Source: Alcaligenaceae bacterium (GTDB lineage Bacteria > Pseudomonadota > Gammaproteobacteria > Burkholderiales > Burkholderiaceae_B). Taken from it: a DNA stretch of 64,000 bases. How positions within the stretch are numbered: the stretch's first letter is position 1; the number at the start of each line of letters is the position of its first letter. Positions 18,071 to 25,645 of this stretch are shown piece after piece. The DNA is taken from positions 1-64,000 of the forward strand of contig JACCEP010000003.1 of the NCBI GenBank assembly GCA_013416395.1. Reading direction: 5' to 3'. The translations under genes were made by a program, and so were the position numbers. A model generated the notes under the pieces. It was not told the DNA's origin. It did not search any database and was given only the letters and a program-made list of their open reading frames with translations.

Positions 18071-20287
18071 TCAAGCCTCATATTCGTAATTAGTATATCG
18101 ATAGCTGCTGTATTTGGAGCCGTAGCGACGATTCGTAGCGATTAGATCGTTAAAAATAACGCCCTTGACCTGCGATCCCGCCTGACGTAAGCGCTTGCTA
18201 GACTCTTCCAGCTCGCCCAAGGTCGTTATTTGAGCTCGGGCCAGCAAGAATACGGTGCCGGCATGGGGGGCCAACGCCAGGGCATCTGATACGGCCAAAA
18301 CAGGGGTGGTGTCCAGCAAGATCAGATCGTATTGTGCAGAGAGATCTTTGATCGTTTGCACGGCTGACGACGACAATAACAGCTCTGCTGGGTTAGGTGG
18401 CAGCACACCTGTGGTAATAACGTCAACATTTGGCATTACATCTTTATGCAAAACCTGCTCTAACAATTTGTTGCCACTGATCAGTTCGCTAAAACCGTTG
18501 CGTCTTTCCATCCCAAAGTATTGATTAATATAACCCTTTCGTAAGTCAGCATCTATTAACAGCACCCGCCTGTTGGCTGCGCCCAGAACAGCCGCAAAGT
18601 TAACGCTGGCGAACGACTTACCGATGCTGGGCGATGGCCCTGTAAACAATACGATATTATTGTCGGCGTTCAGCATGGCAAATTGCAATGCTGTTCGCAA
18701 GCTGCGCAGGCTTTCTACGGCAGGGTCTTGCGGGGCCGATTGTGCCAACACATGGTTGCCAGCTGCGCGGTTACTGACGGCCATGTGCAATTGGGCTTGC
18801 GGCACTGAATGCGGAATAGTCGCAAACACATGCATTCCCAACTTGGATTCGATCTCGCTAGGGTCCTTTATGCCAGGGCGCAGCATATTTCGTAAGAACG
18901 CGATGGCAATCCCTAAGATTAAGCCCAGCATAAGGCCTGCAGCCAAAATCAGAGGGCGCTTAGGTTTAATCGGGTTTTCGGGCACCACGGCAGTGTCTAC
19001 TACACGTACATTGCCGACTTTCCCTTCTTTGACCAAGCGCAACTGCTGTCCGCTGTTCAGCAAGTTCACATACATTTCGCTGTTGACTTTGACGTTGCGC
19101 ATCAAGCTAAGTAACTGCTGTTCTAGGTCAGGCATTTTCTGAACGTTTTTGGCCAAGCCATCTAGTTCTTTATTGATGGCGGCGATCTGCTGATCAATCA
19201 CTTTGATCGTGGGGTGGGCAGCGGTAAATTGCGGGGCCAGCTCACGACGTTTTTGTTGTAGTTCCAGTAGTTTTACTTGCAAGCTAACTGAGCTTGATAA
19301 CGAAGCCTGCCCTTCTGCACCTAAGTCGAAAGTGCCATGTTTGTCGCGAAACTTGGTGTACTTGTCTTCGGAAGACTCCATTTGCTTTCTTAACTCAGGC
19401 AAGAAGGCATCCAGGAAGGTTAAGGTTTTTTCAGCCTCAGCAGCTTTGCGCTCGATATTTTGGCGCACATAGGCAGTACCTACGGCGTTCAGAATGCGCG
19501 TGGTTCGTGCTGGGTTTGTTCCTTCGAGTGTCGCCTCGATCATGCCCGACTGCTTGCCTTTTTCGCTGATGTTCAGCTGGCTTTGCAGGCCCGCTACCTG
19601 CCGCAATCGCGATGTGCGCATCAGTTTAAACTGAGCGCCCGGCTTGCCTGTTAGTTCGCTCACTTCAATACGGCCACTTGCGCCGTTAACCTCGAAGTCA
19701 GCAGGCGAACCTACTGTGCCTTGCACCAGTGAATTACCATCGGCGTCTTGAAGTTCATAGCCAGTATCGGTGGCTTTTAGAATTAGTTTTTTCCCTTCCA
19801 GTTTCTGGGGAACATCTAGTTGCTTCAGCTTTATCGATTCTGTACCCGATACGTATCCGCCAAAACCGAAAATTCCGGGGTTGGATAGACTATTAGCGCG
19901 TTTGGCCAGCCAGGTACCGATGAAGGGCAGGTAATCCGGGCTGGCGGTTACGTAAAGCTGTAGTTCATCCACGGCTTGACCCACCACCAGACGTGAGCGC
20001 AATATTTCCATTTCAGCCGACGACGGTGATTTGGCGTCAAACAACGCTGCCATTTCACCTAATGCCGAGTTGGCGCCGCTGTCGTTCTGCTCAACCTGAA
20101 TTAGCGTGTTTGCTTGATAAATAGGTTGCGTAAGAAGCGCGTAGGTGCCTGCTATAAACACGCCAAGTAAAGTAACAGCGACGATTAACCACTTAGCATC
20201 GAGCAGTACATCCAGTAAGCCCAAGAAGTCGATATCATCGTTATCTTGGTCGGAAAGGGATTGGGTGATGCGGTCAGTGGAATTCAT
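18071..20287 (-). CDS. wzc: Wzc-like polysaccharide co-polymerase and BY-type tyrosine kinase
   Basis: A 738-aa inner-membrane protein with a Wzz domain between two membrane helices (about 33-52 and 450-470), a coiled-coil periplasmic part, the PNPIKPKRP proline-rich segment before the second helix, and a cytoplasmic BY-kinase domain. Walker A is GPSPSIGKS (about 550-558), Walker A' VLLIDADLRKG (about 575) and Walker B LILLD (about 655). Six tyrosines lie in the last 17 residues, the autophosphorylation cluster that controls chain length. No separate Wzb phosphatase gene is present beside it, which is unusual for this system. It lies about 290 bp downstream of the wza gene. Confidence 0.95.
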   Translation of the reverse strand: MNSTDRITQSLSDQDNDDIDFLGLLDVLLDAKWLIVAVTLLGVFIAGTYALLTQPIYQANTLIQVEQNDSGANSALGEMAALFDAKSPSSAEMEILRSRLVVGQAVDELQLYVTASPDYLPFIGTWLAKRANSLSNPGIFGFGGYVSGTESIKLKQLDVPQKLEGKKLILKATDTGYELQDADGNSLVQGTVGSPADFEVNGASGRIEVSELTGKPGAQFKLMRTSRLRQVAGLQSQLNISEKGKQSGMIEATLEGTNPARTTRILNAVGTAYVRQNIERKAAEAEKTLTFLDAFLPELRKQMESSEDKYTKFRDKHGTFDLGAEGQASLSSSVSLQVKLLELQQKRRELAPQFTAAHPTIKVIDQQIAAINKELDGLAKNVQKMPDLEQQLLSLMRNVKVNSEMYVNLLNSGQQLRLVKEGKVGNVRVVDTAVVPENPIKPKRPLILAAGLMLGLILGIAIAFLRNMLRPGIKDPSEIESKLGMHVFATIPHSVPQAQLHMAVSNRAAGNHVLAQSAPQDPAVESLRSLRTALQFAMLNADNNIVLFTGPSPSIGKSFASVNFAAVLGAANRRVLLIDADLRKGYINQYFGMERRNGFSELISGNKLLEQVLHKDVMPNVDVITTGVLPPNPAELLLSSSAVQTIKDLSAQYDLILLDTTPVLAVSDALALAPHAGTVFLLARAQITTLGELEESSKRLRQAGSQVKGVIFNDLIATNRRYGSKYSSYRYTNYEYEA

Positions 20288-20578
20288 TAGATAATAGAGT
20301 AAAGATATTTTTTAACGATTTTCGGAAGGCGCTTAACCCGGGGTGGTGGTTAATACCGCTCCAAATGTTGACACCGCATTAAACGGTTGCGTGCGCAGTG
20401 TCAAAACCGCAATACGTTTTTGGGTTGGGTACCCGCTACGTATAAAGGAAGGCTGATGCCGACCTTGGCTAAACGGTCGGCATTGCTGCGTGAGGGGAGG
20501 CTTACACGTCATCGGCGACGAGGCCGTGGTTACTATCGGCCATGCAACCGAGGCGGGTAGTTTTCAAAAGAAGAGCAC

Positions 20579-21727
20579 TTATCGCGTCAGGTTGCGGGTG
20601 GTAACTATGCTGCCATAACTTGGCAACAGGTTGCTGATCACGCGGTTCCAGCGAACGATAGCTGCTGCGTCTACAAAGACCACATCACGGGCGTGTAATT
20701 CAAATTCGTTGGCCAGTACAAATGCGGCTGGTGAGGCGGCATCCAGGTGGAAGATTTGGGCATTGTCATCAGCGCCTTTGCGCACTACATAAATTTGACG
20801 TGGGTTGCCAGTTAGCTGGTCCACACCACCGGCCTCACCAAGTGCTTCGGTAAGCGACAAATGGCCGTCGCGTAAGGGCTGAGAATGGGGTTTAAACACC
20901 TCGCCTAAGACAAACACCTTGGATTCTTCACGATTAAGCACCCGCAACATGTCGCCGTTGGTCAGCATGATTTTGTTGGGGTTGATGCCAAGCCGCGTAA
21001 GTTGGGGCAAGTTGATGTCTATGCTGGTGCCGTTGCGAATCAGCACTACAGACGATCTGTCCGCGTCGGGCGTAAAGCCCCCGGCACGGTTAAGTGCCTC
21101 TGGTAGTGTCATGGGTAGGTCGTCTATAACTTGCAGGCCCGGGGCGCGTACTTCACCATCGACATAAATGCGATTGCTTCGATAGGTCTGAATTCGCACC
21201 GTTAGTTGGGGATTATTAATATAGGTGGCGATACGTTTGGTCAGCAGGTCGCGTACTTGTTCGTCAGTAAGCCCCGCTACCTTTATGGATCCGACAAAGG
21301 GAAACTGTATCGTGCCATTGGCACTAACAGGGTAACCATTACCAATGTCTGCCTGGCTAAGCGACCCCGTACTGCGGCTAGACGATATCGTTGACATAGC
21401 CAGTTCGGGGTGATCCCACACCACAATGTTCAAGATGTCACCAGCCCCAATGGTGTAAATCTTGCTTTTGCCATACAAGCGCTTCACATCACTTTTCACT
21501 TCCGTCGTAAGCGCGGCGCGTTGCTGGCTTATCAATTCTGGGGTGATGGGCGTGAGTGCGCCTTCAGGCGCAACATCTTCGACGGCTTGCGCTGCAGCTT
21601 GCGGGCCACCCATGTTCATGCCGGGCGCCAATGCGCAGGCCGACAAAACCGCGGCAGAAAGGGTGATGGCACCAAGGCGCGCAAGGCGTAGCGGCAGGCG
21701 TGATTCTTGTGGGATCGATGCTGTCAT
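20579..21727 (-). CDS. wza: Wza-like outer-membrane polysaccharide export lipoprotein
   Basis: A 382-aa lipoprotein. The signal sequence ends in the lipobox LSAC with the lipidated Cys at 31, followed by the poly-export domain (YTIGAGDILNIVVWDHPEL at about 90-108) and SLBB domains (IYVDGEVRAPG and VFVLGEVFKPHSQP). The family forms the octameric outer-membrane channel for capsule and EPS export and docks to Wzc. It is the first gene of the polysaccharide operon, and its leader carries a hairpin plus an ops-like element (21817-21860), so RfaH-type control is likely. Confidence 0.95.
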   Translation of the reverse strand: MTASIPQESRLPLRLARLGAITLSAAVLSACALAPGMNMGGPQAAAQAVEDVAPEGALTPITPELISQQRAALTTEVKSDVKRLYGKSKIYTIGAGDILNIVVWDHPELAMSTISSSRSTGSLSQADIGNGYPVSANGTIQFPFVGSIKVAGLTDEQVRDLLTKRIATYINNPQLTVRIQTYRSNRIYVDGEVRAPGLQVIDDLPMTLPEALNRAGGFTPDADRSSVVLIRNGTSIDINLPQLTRLGINPNKIMLTNGDMLRVLNREESKVFVLGEVFKPHSQPLRDGHLSLTEALGEAGGVDQLTGNPRQIYVVRKGADDNAQIFHLDAASPAAFVLANEFELHARDVVFVDAAAIVRWNRVISNLLPSYGSIVTTRNLTR

Positions 21728-21816
21728 TTTGTCTTTTTTGGGGAATTAGAGGCGATAGATCAGGCATTTAGCCTAGGCCAAAGTGTGGCATAGCGGGGTA
21801 CATCATAACCAAACGC

Positions 21817-21829
21817 GCAGGCTACCGCA
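21817..21829 (-). promoter_or_regulatory. ops-like element in the wza leader
   Basis: The minus strand reads TGCGGTAGCCTGC, 11 of 13 identical to the E. coli ops element GGCGGTAGCGTGC that recruits RfaH. It lies about 90 nt before the wza start and on the strand transcribed into the polysaccharide operon. An RfaH-like gene lies 0.7 kb away at 22514. Known biology: RfaH binds ops in the non-template strand and suppresses termination in long surface-polysaccharide operons. Confidence 0.72.
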
Positions 21830-21860
21830 GTGTTTTTGCCTAAATATGGGCAAAAACACT
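21829..21860 (-). promoter_or_regulatory. Perfect 12-bp hairpin immediately before the ops-like element
   Basis: AGTGTTTTTGCC (21829-21840) and GGCAAAAACACT (21849-21860) are exact inverted repeats with an 8-nt loop. In the minus-strand transcript the hairpin comes directly before the ops-like sequence and shares its last base pair with it. It could be a leader pause hairpin that works with the antiterminator. No T-run follows in the transcript, so it is not an ordinary terminator. Confidence 0.7.
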
Positions 21861-21861
21861 A

Positions 21862-22206
21862 CATTTTGCGGTCAAGAAACGTAAACGCTAGAAGATAGCT
21901 ATTGACGCACCATTAGATGACAATTTGATGATAATGTCAGCGTGTAAGTAACGTGTTGTAACGTTATGGGTGCCTAGAACGCGTTAAATGACATTTTGTA
22001 TTGAGTTTTCGTTGTAATAATACTACTTTTGGCTCGCTTATTACATATCAATAACAGTTAGTCGCCATCACCAAAAAGTATAACGACGCAATATTTACTG
22101 TGGTAGTAGACCAAAGTATTAGCCACATGGCCTATGTCGCAAAAACATCAAAAAGACTATGTTTGTAACAACAATAAACACAACAAACTTAGGCGAGACT
22201 TCAACC
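21862..22206. other. Divergent intergenic region upstream of wza and of the small membrane protein gene
   Basis: AT-rich, about 345 bp, with no gene. It must hold the promoter of the polysaccharide operon (minus) and of the gene at 22207 (plus), but I cannot pick convincing -35/-10 pairs. Confidence 0.5.
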
Positions 22207-22509
22207 ATGACGCAAAATGTTCAACGCTTTGGAAGGCGTGTGCCGCCGATAACGCTTCACACGTTAGCCGGCATGGTGAGGTTGGTTACCTCGCAATCGG
22301 TAGTGCATTTTGGCGTAGGCGTGTTGATTGCCGCGTTTTTGATGCCGGAGGGGGCTTTGGTCACCGTTTTGGGGCTGACGGCAATCATGATTATGAAAAC
22401 GCTGTATCGCTACCTGGATGCTGGCAGCGTCGTCAAGAAGGATGCCTGTAACATGGGCTTTCTGCTGGTGGGTGCGGTAATGTGCCTATTGTACGGGCTA
22501 ATTACCTAG
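22207..22509 (+). CDS. Small two- to three-helix membrane protein, paralogue of the protein at 23317
   Basis: About 100 aa with hydrophobic segments near residues 30-65 and 80-100 and a conserved core GVLIAAFLMPEGALVTVLGL followed by MKTLYRYLDAG. I do not recognise the family. The protein at 23317 shares the pattern (GVLIAGFLMPEG, LGL, MKAVYSYLDTG, LLLAG, LY), so the two arose by duplication. I chose the ATG at 22207; an in-frame ATG at 22159 adds a polar 16-residue stretch unlike the paralogue. It converges with the rfaH-like gene, leaving 4 bp between stops. Confidence 0.72.
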   Translation: MTQNVQRFGRRVPPITLHTLAGMVRLVTSQSVVHFGVGVLIAAFLMPEGALVTVLGLTAIMIMKTLYRYLDAGSVVKKDACNMGFLLVGAVMCLLYGLIT

Positions 22510-22513
22510 CACC

Positions 22514-23095
22514 TCAGTCTAGCGTTTCCAGCTTATCCGGCGAAATTATCAGCTCACGCTGCTGGCCCAGTATTTCCATCAGCAGGGTAACGCGCTTGGA
22601 CGACACCGTATGCACCAGGCCTTCAAGGCCATCTAAGGCCGTGTCGCGCACACGCACGCGTCTGCCGGGGCGCAGGCGCGCCAGTTGGTCTTCGGGTGTT
22701 TCGTTACGCTTTTTTTCAAGCGCCTGTATGGCCTTGAGCACGCTAGGGTCCAGGCTGGCGATCTTCAAACCAAATCTAATTAAATGGGTAATGCCTCGCG
22801 TAGAGCGTACCGTGGCCAGTGATTGCTGCGGGTTGGCCGGCTGCAAAAAGATATACCGCGGGAACATAGGCTCGCTGCCTGCAATTTGCTTCTTGTACGT
22901 CTTGTACATCGGCAGGTAGGCGTTAAAGCCCTGCGCCAGCAGGTTGTCCAGGGCAATACTTTCTTGACGCGGCCGCGTATGGGCTACGTACCAAGGTTGC
23001 GCTGGGCAGATGGTGGTCATTTCAAGTTGCGGCTCAATGTGCGCTGCGAGGCAGGGTTGCTTTTTTAATGTGGCTGGCATGGTCAAAATACCCAT
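22514..23095 (-). CDS. rfaH: RfaH/NusG-paralogue transcription antiterminator
   Basis: Up to 193 aa. The NusG N-terminal domain runs from PWYVAHTRPRQESIALDNL (about 34-52) through FPRYIFLQ to RGITHLIRFG (about 100-109), and the C-terminal KOW-type part has LRPGRRVRVRDTALDGLEGLV. This is the RfaH subgroup rather than housekeeping NusG. Starts at 23095, 23080 (MPATL) and 23020 (MTTICP) are all possible; none has a clear ribosome binding site, and the last leaves the shortest tail before the conserved fold. It should bind RNA polymerase at ops sites and carry it through the polysaccharide operon, whose leader holds such a site. Confidence 0.9.
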   Translation of the reverse strand: MGILTMPATLKKQPCLAAHIEPQLEMTTICPAQPWYVAHTRPRQESIALDNLLAQGFNAYLPMYKTYKKQIAGSEPMFPRYIFLQPANPQQSLATVRSTRGITHLIRFGLKIASLDPSVLKAIQALEKKRNETPEDQLARLRPGRRVRVRDTALDGLEGLVHTVSSKRVTLLMEILGQQRELIISPDKLETLD

Positions 23096-23238
23096 GATCT
23101 GCTGTCGAAACTGCCGCAGGGCTAACGCGGTGTATAGCCAGGCATTTTACTAATCGCTGATGACACCGGTGTTGCGGGCCCTTTACATGTGTGCTGGTGT
23201 TTGGCTATAGCAGATTCGACGATGTGTAAACAGTAAAC

Positions 23239-23262
23239 AAGGCCCCGACACGGGCTTTTTTT
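23239..23262 (+). terminator. Terminator-like hairpin in the leader of the second small membrane protein gene
   Basis: AAGGCCC (23239-23245) pairs with GGGCTTT (23252-23258, one G-U) across a 6-nt loop and runs into TTTTTTT. It works only in the plus direction, where no complete gene ends nearby, and lies about 55 nt before the start at 23317. It could therefore be an attenuator for that gene rather than a gene-end terminator. Confidence 0.55.
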
Positions 23263-23316
23263 ATAGACAACCAATTCTAACATTGGCTGTCCAATATCTT
23301 GGTTTTCTGCCACGAA

Positions 23317-23628
23317 ATGCGCAGGTACACGTTTTATCAGTGGCTGGCGCTGTTTCGTACACGCAGTTCAGGCCTGTTGCCAGTGGCGGGCGTTATCGGA
23401 GTTTTCTTCTTGCAAGCCTTGTTTCATGTTCTCGCCGGGGTGCTAATTGCGGGCTTTCTCATGCCTGAAGGGCCGGTTGTTGTTATCTTGGGGCTAGCCG
23501 TTGTGGCGCTGATGAAAGCGGTATACAGCTATCTGGATACCGGGCGGCTGGCGTTAAGGCAAGTGGGGTATTTAGGGCTTTTGCTGGCGGGCGGGGTGCT
23601 GTATATGCTGTACCAGCTGTTTGTTTGA
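23317..23628 (+). CDS. Small membrane protein, paralogue of the protein at 22207
   Basis: About 103 aa with helices at about 20-55 and 58-75 and a C-terminal hydrophobic end (GLLLAGGVLYMLYQLFV). It shares the FLMPEG turn and the YLDTG segment with the protein at 22207. No recognised domain. I chose the ATG at 23317; a TTG at 23299 in frame is possible. The two copies flank the antiterminator gene, suggesting that all three belong to the surface-polysaccharide system (inference). Confidence 0.7.
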   Translation: MRRYTFYQWLALFRTRSSGLLPVAGVIGVFFLQALFHVLAGVLIAGFLMPEGPVVVILGLAVVALMKAVYSYLDTGRLALRQVGYLGLLLAGGVLYMLYQLFV

Positions 23629-23653
23629 CGCGTAGTGGCATTTTCTAGCTAAA

Positions 23654-24547
23654 TCAAGCTTTACTCGCAGTCGTCATCGAGCTGTTTAAAAAACCTACAA
23701 AATCGCTCGCGCCCTTGGATAAGGGCAAATCGCCCATCAGGTACAGCATCACCTTACGCTGCACCACAGGCTGCGCAATACGCACCATTTTTAACTTATA
23801 CACCGGTAAAAATGCCTGAATATATTCTGTGGCAATAGCTACATGTTTGCCTATGGATGCCAGCGCAAGCAGGGTGGTGAAGTGTTCAATTTCTGTGGCT
23901 TGTTCCAGCGACACCAGGTTGTCGATGTCTGCGCTGACGGTCTCGCGCACACCGCCTTTGGCCAATAACAATTGTTCGCCTTCCAGGTCGCGCCATTTGA
24001 TGGATTTGCGCTTGGCGTATTTGTGGTTGGCAGAGCACAGCAGCGACAGGCGGGTGGAAAACAAGGTCTCTGCCACTATGCCTTTGGGCGTGGCGCGCTG
24101 CGGGCCTATGGCCAGGTCTACTTTTTCATCGGCCAGGGCCTGTATGCATTCGTCGGCAATGGCTTCATGAATGTGTATCTGTATGCCGGGGTTTACCTCC
24201 CGATACCGCGAGATCACTGACGTTAAATGGCTGGACGCCAGCAGTGGCGTCGTGGCAACCCTTACTACCCCTTTTTCACCGGCGTTAAGCGCGTGCGCGC
24301 ATTCGACGGCGTTTTCGACGTTGGTGAGTATGCGTGCGGCATAAGGAAGAAACGCCGCACCTTCGGGCGTGAGCTTTACCGAGCGCGTGGTGCGCCTGAA
24401 CAGCGGGAAGCCCAGGTTTTGCTCCAGTTCGCGTATCAAATGGCTAAGGGCTGACTGGGTTAAATGCATTTTTTGTGCGGCACGCACAAAGCTGCCGAAC
24501 TCTTCGATGCGGGAAAAGGCTTCAAGCTGGCGCAGGGTTATATTCAT
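23654..24547 (-). CDS. LysR-family transcriptional regulator
   Basis: A 297-aa LTTR. The winged helix-turn-helix at about 2-60 (MNITLRQLEAFSRIEEFGSF, LTQSALSHLIRELEQNLG) is followed by a type-2 periplasmic-binding effector domain. It is divergent from the Bug receptor gene with 97 bp between starts, the usual arrangement for a regulator of that gene and the acyl-CoA genes behind it. The inducer is unknown, probably the transported organic acid or its CoA ester. Confidence 0.93.
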   Translation of the reverse strand: MNITLRQLEAFSRIEEFGSFVRAAQKMHLTQSALSHLIRELEQNLGFPLFRRTTRSVKLTPEGAAFLPYAARILTNVENAVECAHALNAGEKGVVRVATTPLLASSHLTSVISRYREVNPGIQIHIHEAIADECIQALADEKVDLAIGPQRATPKGIVAETLFSTRLSLLCSANHKYAKRKSIKWRDLEGEQLLLAKGGVRETVSADIDNLVSLEQATEIEHFTTLLALASIGKHVAIATEYIQAFLPVYKLKMVRIAQPVVQRKVMLYLMGDLPLSKGASDFVGFLNSSMTTASKA

Positions 24548-24644
24548 GAGGTTTATTAAAGAATAGATGAATATTCATCAATATACCAAATCATTGAACT
24601 GACCTATTATTTTTCTCACACAACAAACGTATCGGAGACAAAGC

Positions 24645-25625
24645 GTGAAATCATTTCCATTAAAGCCCTCAAAACTTAAGCTAATGCTTGGGGTTGCCAT
24701 GCTGGTTGCCACTACCAGCGCCATGGCGGCTTACCCAGACAAGCCGATTACGGTATTGGTGGGTTATGGCGGTGGGGGTGGGGCAGACACCATTGCCCGC
24801 ATGTATGCAGATGGGATTGCCAAGGCGCTTAACGCCGCGGTTATCGTTGAGAACAAGCCCGGTGCGGGCGGTACGCTGGCGGCCAGTACGGTAGCCCGAG
24901 CCGCGCCAGATGGTTACACGCTGATGGTGGCACCGACCGCTGTGTTTACGATTACGCCTAACGTACGCAAAACCACCTACAACCCGATCAAAGACTTTAC
25001 GCCGATTTCTACGCTGGCAACGGGCATGGACGTGTTGATTCTGTCTAAAACAGTTCCTGCCAACAATATTTCTGAGTTTGTGGCGCAGGCCAAAAAGAAC
25101 CCTGGCAAGTACAGCTACGCCAGCTCTGGTCTGGCCACATCCACCCATTTAATGGGCGTTGTGTTCGCTGAGGCGGCAGGCATCGACATGTTGCACGTTC
25201 CGTATAAATCCAGCAGTGAATACCTGCCTGATCTGATTGAAGGCCGGGTATCCATGGCGTTTGACCCGGTTTTGCTGGGCCAGGTGGCGGGCGGCAAGCT
25301 CAAGCTTATGGGTATTGCGGCAGATAAAAGAGAGCCTGCTTACCCCGATGCGCAAACCACCAAGGAAGCCGGCATTGATATGGCGTTTGCCTACGACAAG
25401 CTGTGGTACGGCCTGGTGGGCCCGGCCGGCTTGCCTGCAGAGATTGTGGCGCGCCTGAGCGCGGCAGTTGAAAAGATTTCCAAAGACCCTGCGATTGCCA
25501 AGAAACTGGCAACAACCGGCATGCAGCCTAAAGCCATTACCGGTAAAGACTTTGCGGAAAAGATCAAGGTTGATTCAAAGTACTACGGCGACCTCATTAA
25601 CAAACTCGACCTGAAACTCGAATAA
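24645..25625 (+). CDS. Bug/TctC-family periplasmic solute-binding receptor
   Basis: A 326-aa secreted protein with a Sec signal peptide (about residues 1-28, ending SAMAA) and the Bug signatures YPDKPITVLVGYGGGGGADT (29-48), VIVENKPGAGG and ASSGLATSTHLMG. These receptors bind carboxylates, sometimes for a TctAB membrane partner. No tctA/tctB gene is nearby, so it is an orphan receptor as is common in Alcaligenaceae. It leads an operon with an acyl-CoA synthetase and an enoyl-CoA hydratase, suggesting uptake or sensing of an organic acid that is then activated with CoA. Confidence 0.93.
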   Translation: MKSFPLKPSKLKLMLGVAMLVATTSAMAAYPDKPITVLVGYGGGGGADTIARMYADGIAKALNAAVIVENKPGAGGTLAASTVARAAPDGYTLMVAPTAVFTITPNVRKTTYNPIKDFTPISTLATGMDVLILSKTVPANNISEFVAQAKKNPGKYSYASSGLATSTHLMGVVFAEAAGIDMLHVPYKSSSEYLPDLIEGRVSMAFDPVLLGQVAGGKLKLMGIAADKREPAYPDAQTTKEAGIDMAFAYDKLWYGLVGPAGLPAEIVARLSAAVEKISKDPAIAKKLATTGMQPKAITGKDFAEKIKVDSKYYGDLINKLDLKLE

Positions 25626-25645
25626 CAGGAGCTGGCAGGCCAGTC

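Noticed and set aside
22134-22451. Alternative plus-strand frame overlapping the first small membrane protein gene
   Set aside because: It is in another frame, is not hydrophobic and has no counterpart in the paralogue at 23317.
24681-25148. Long open frame antisense to the Bug receptor gene
   Set aside because: The GC-rich third positions of the real gene create an open antisense frame; it has no start context or family match.
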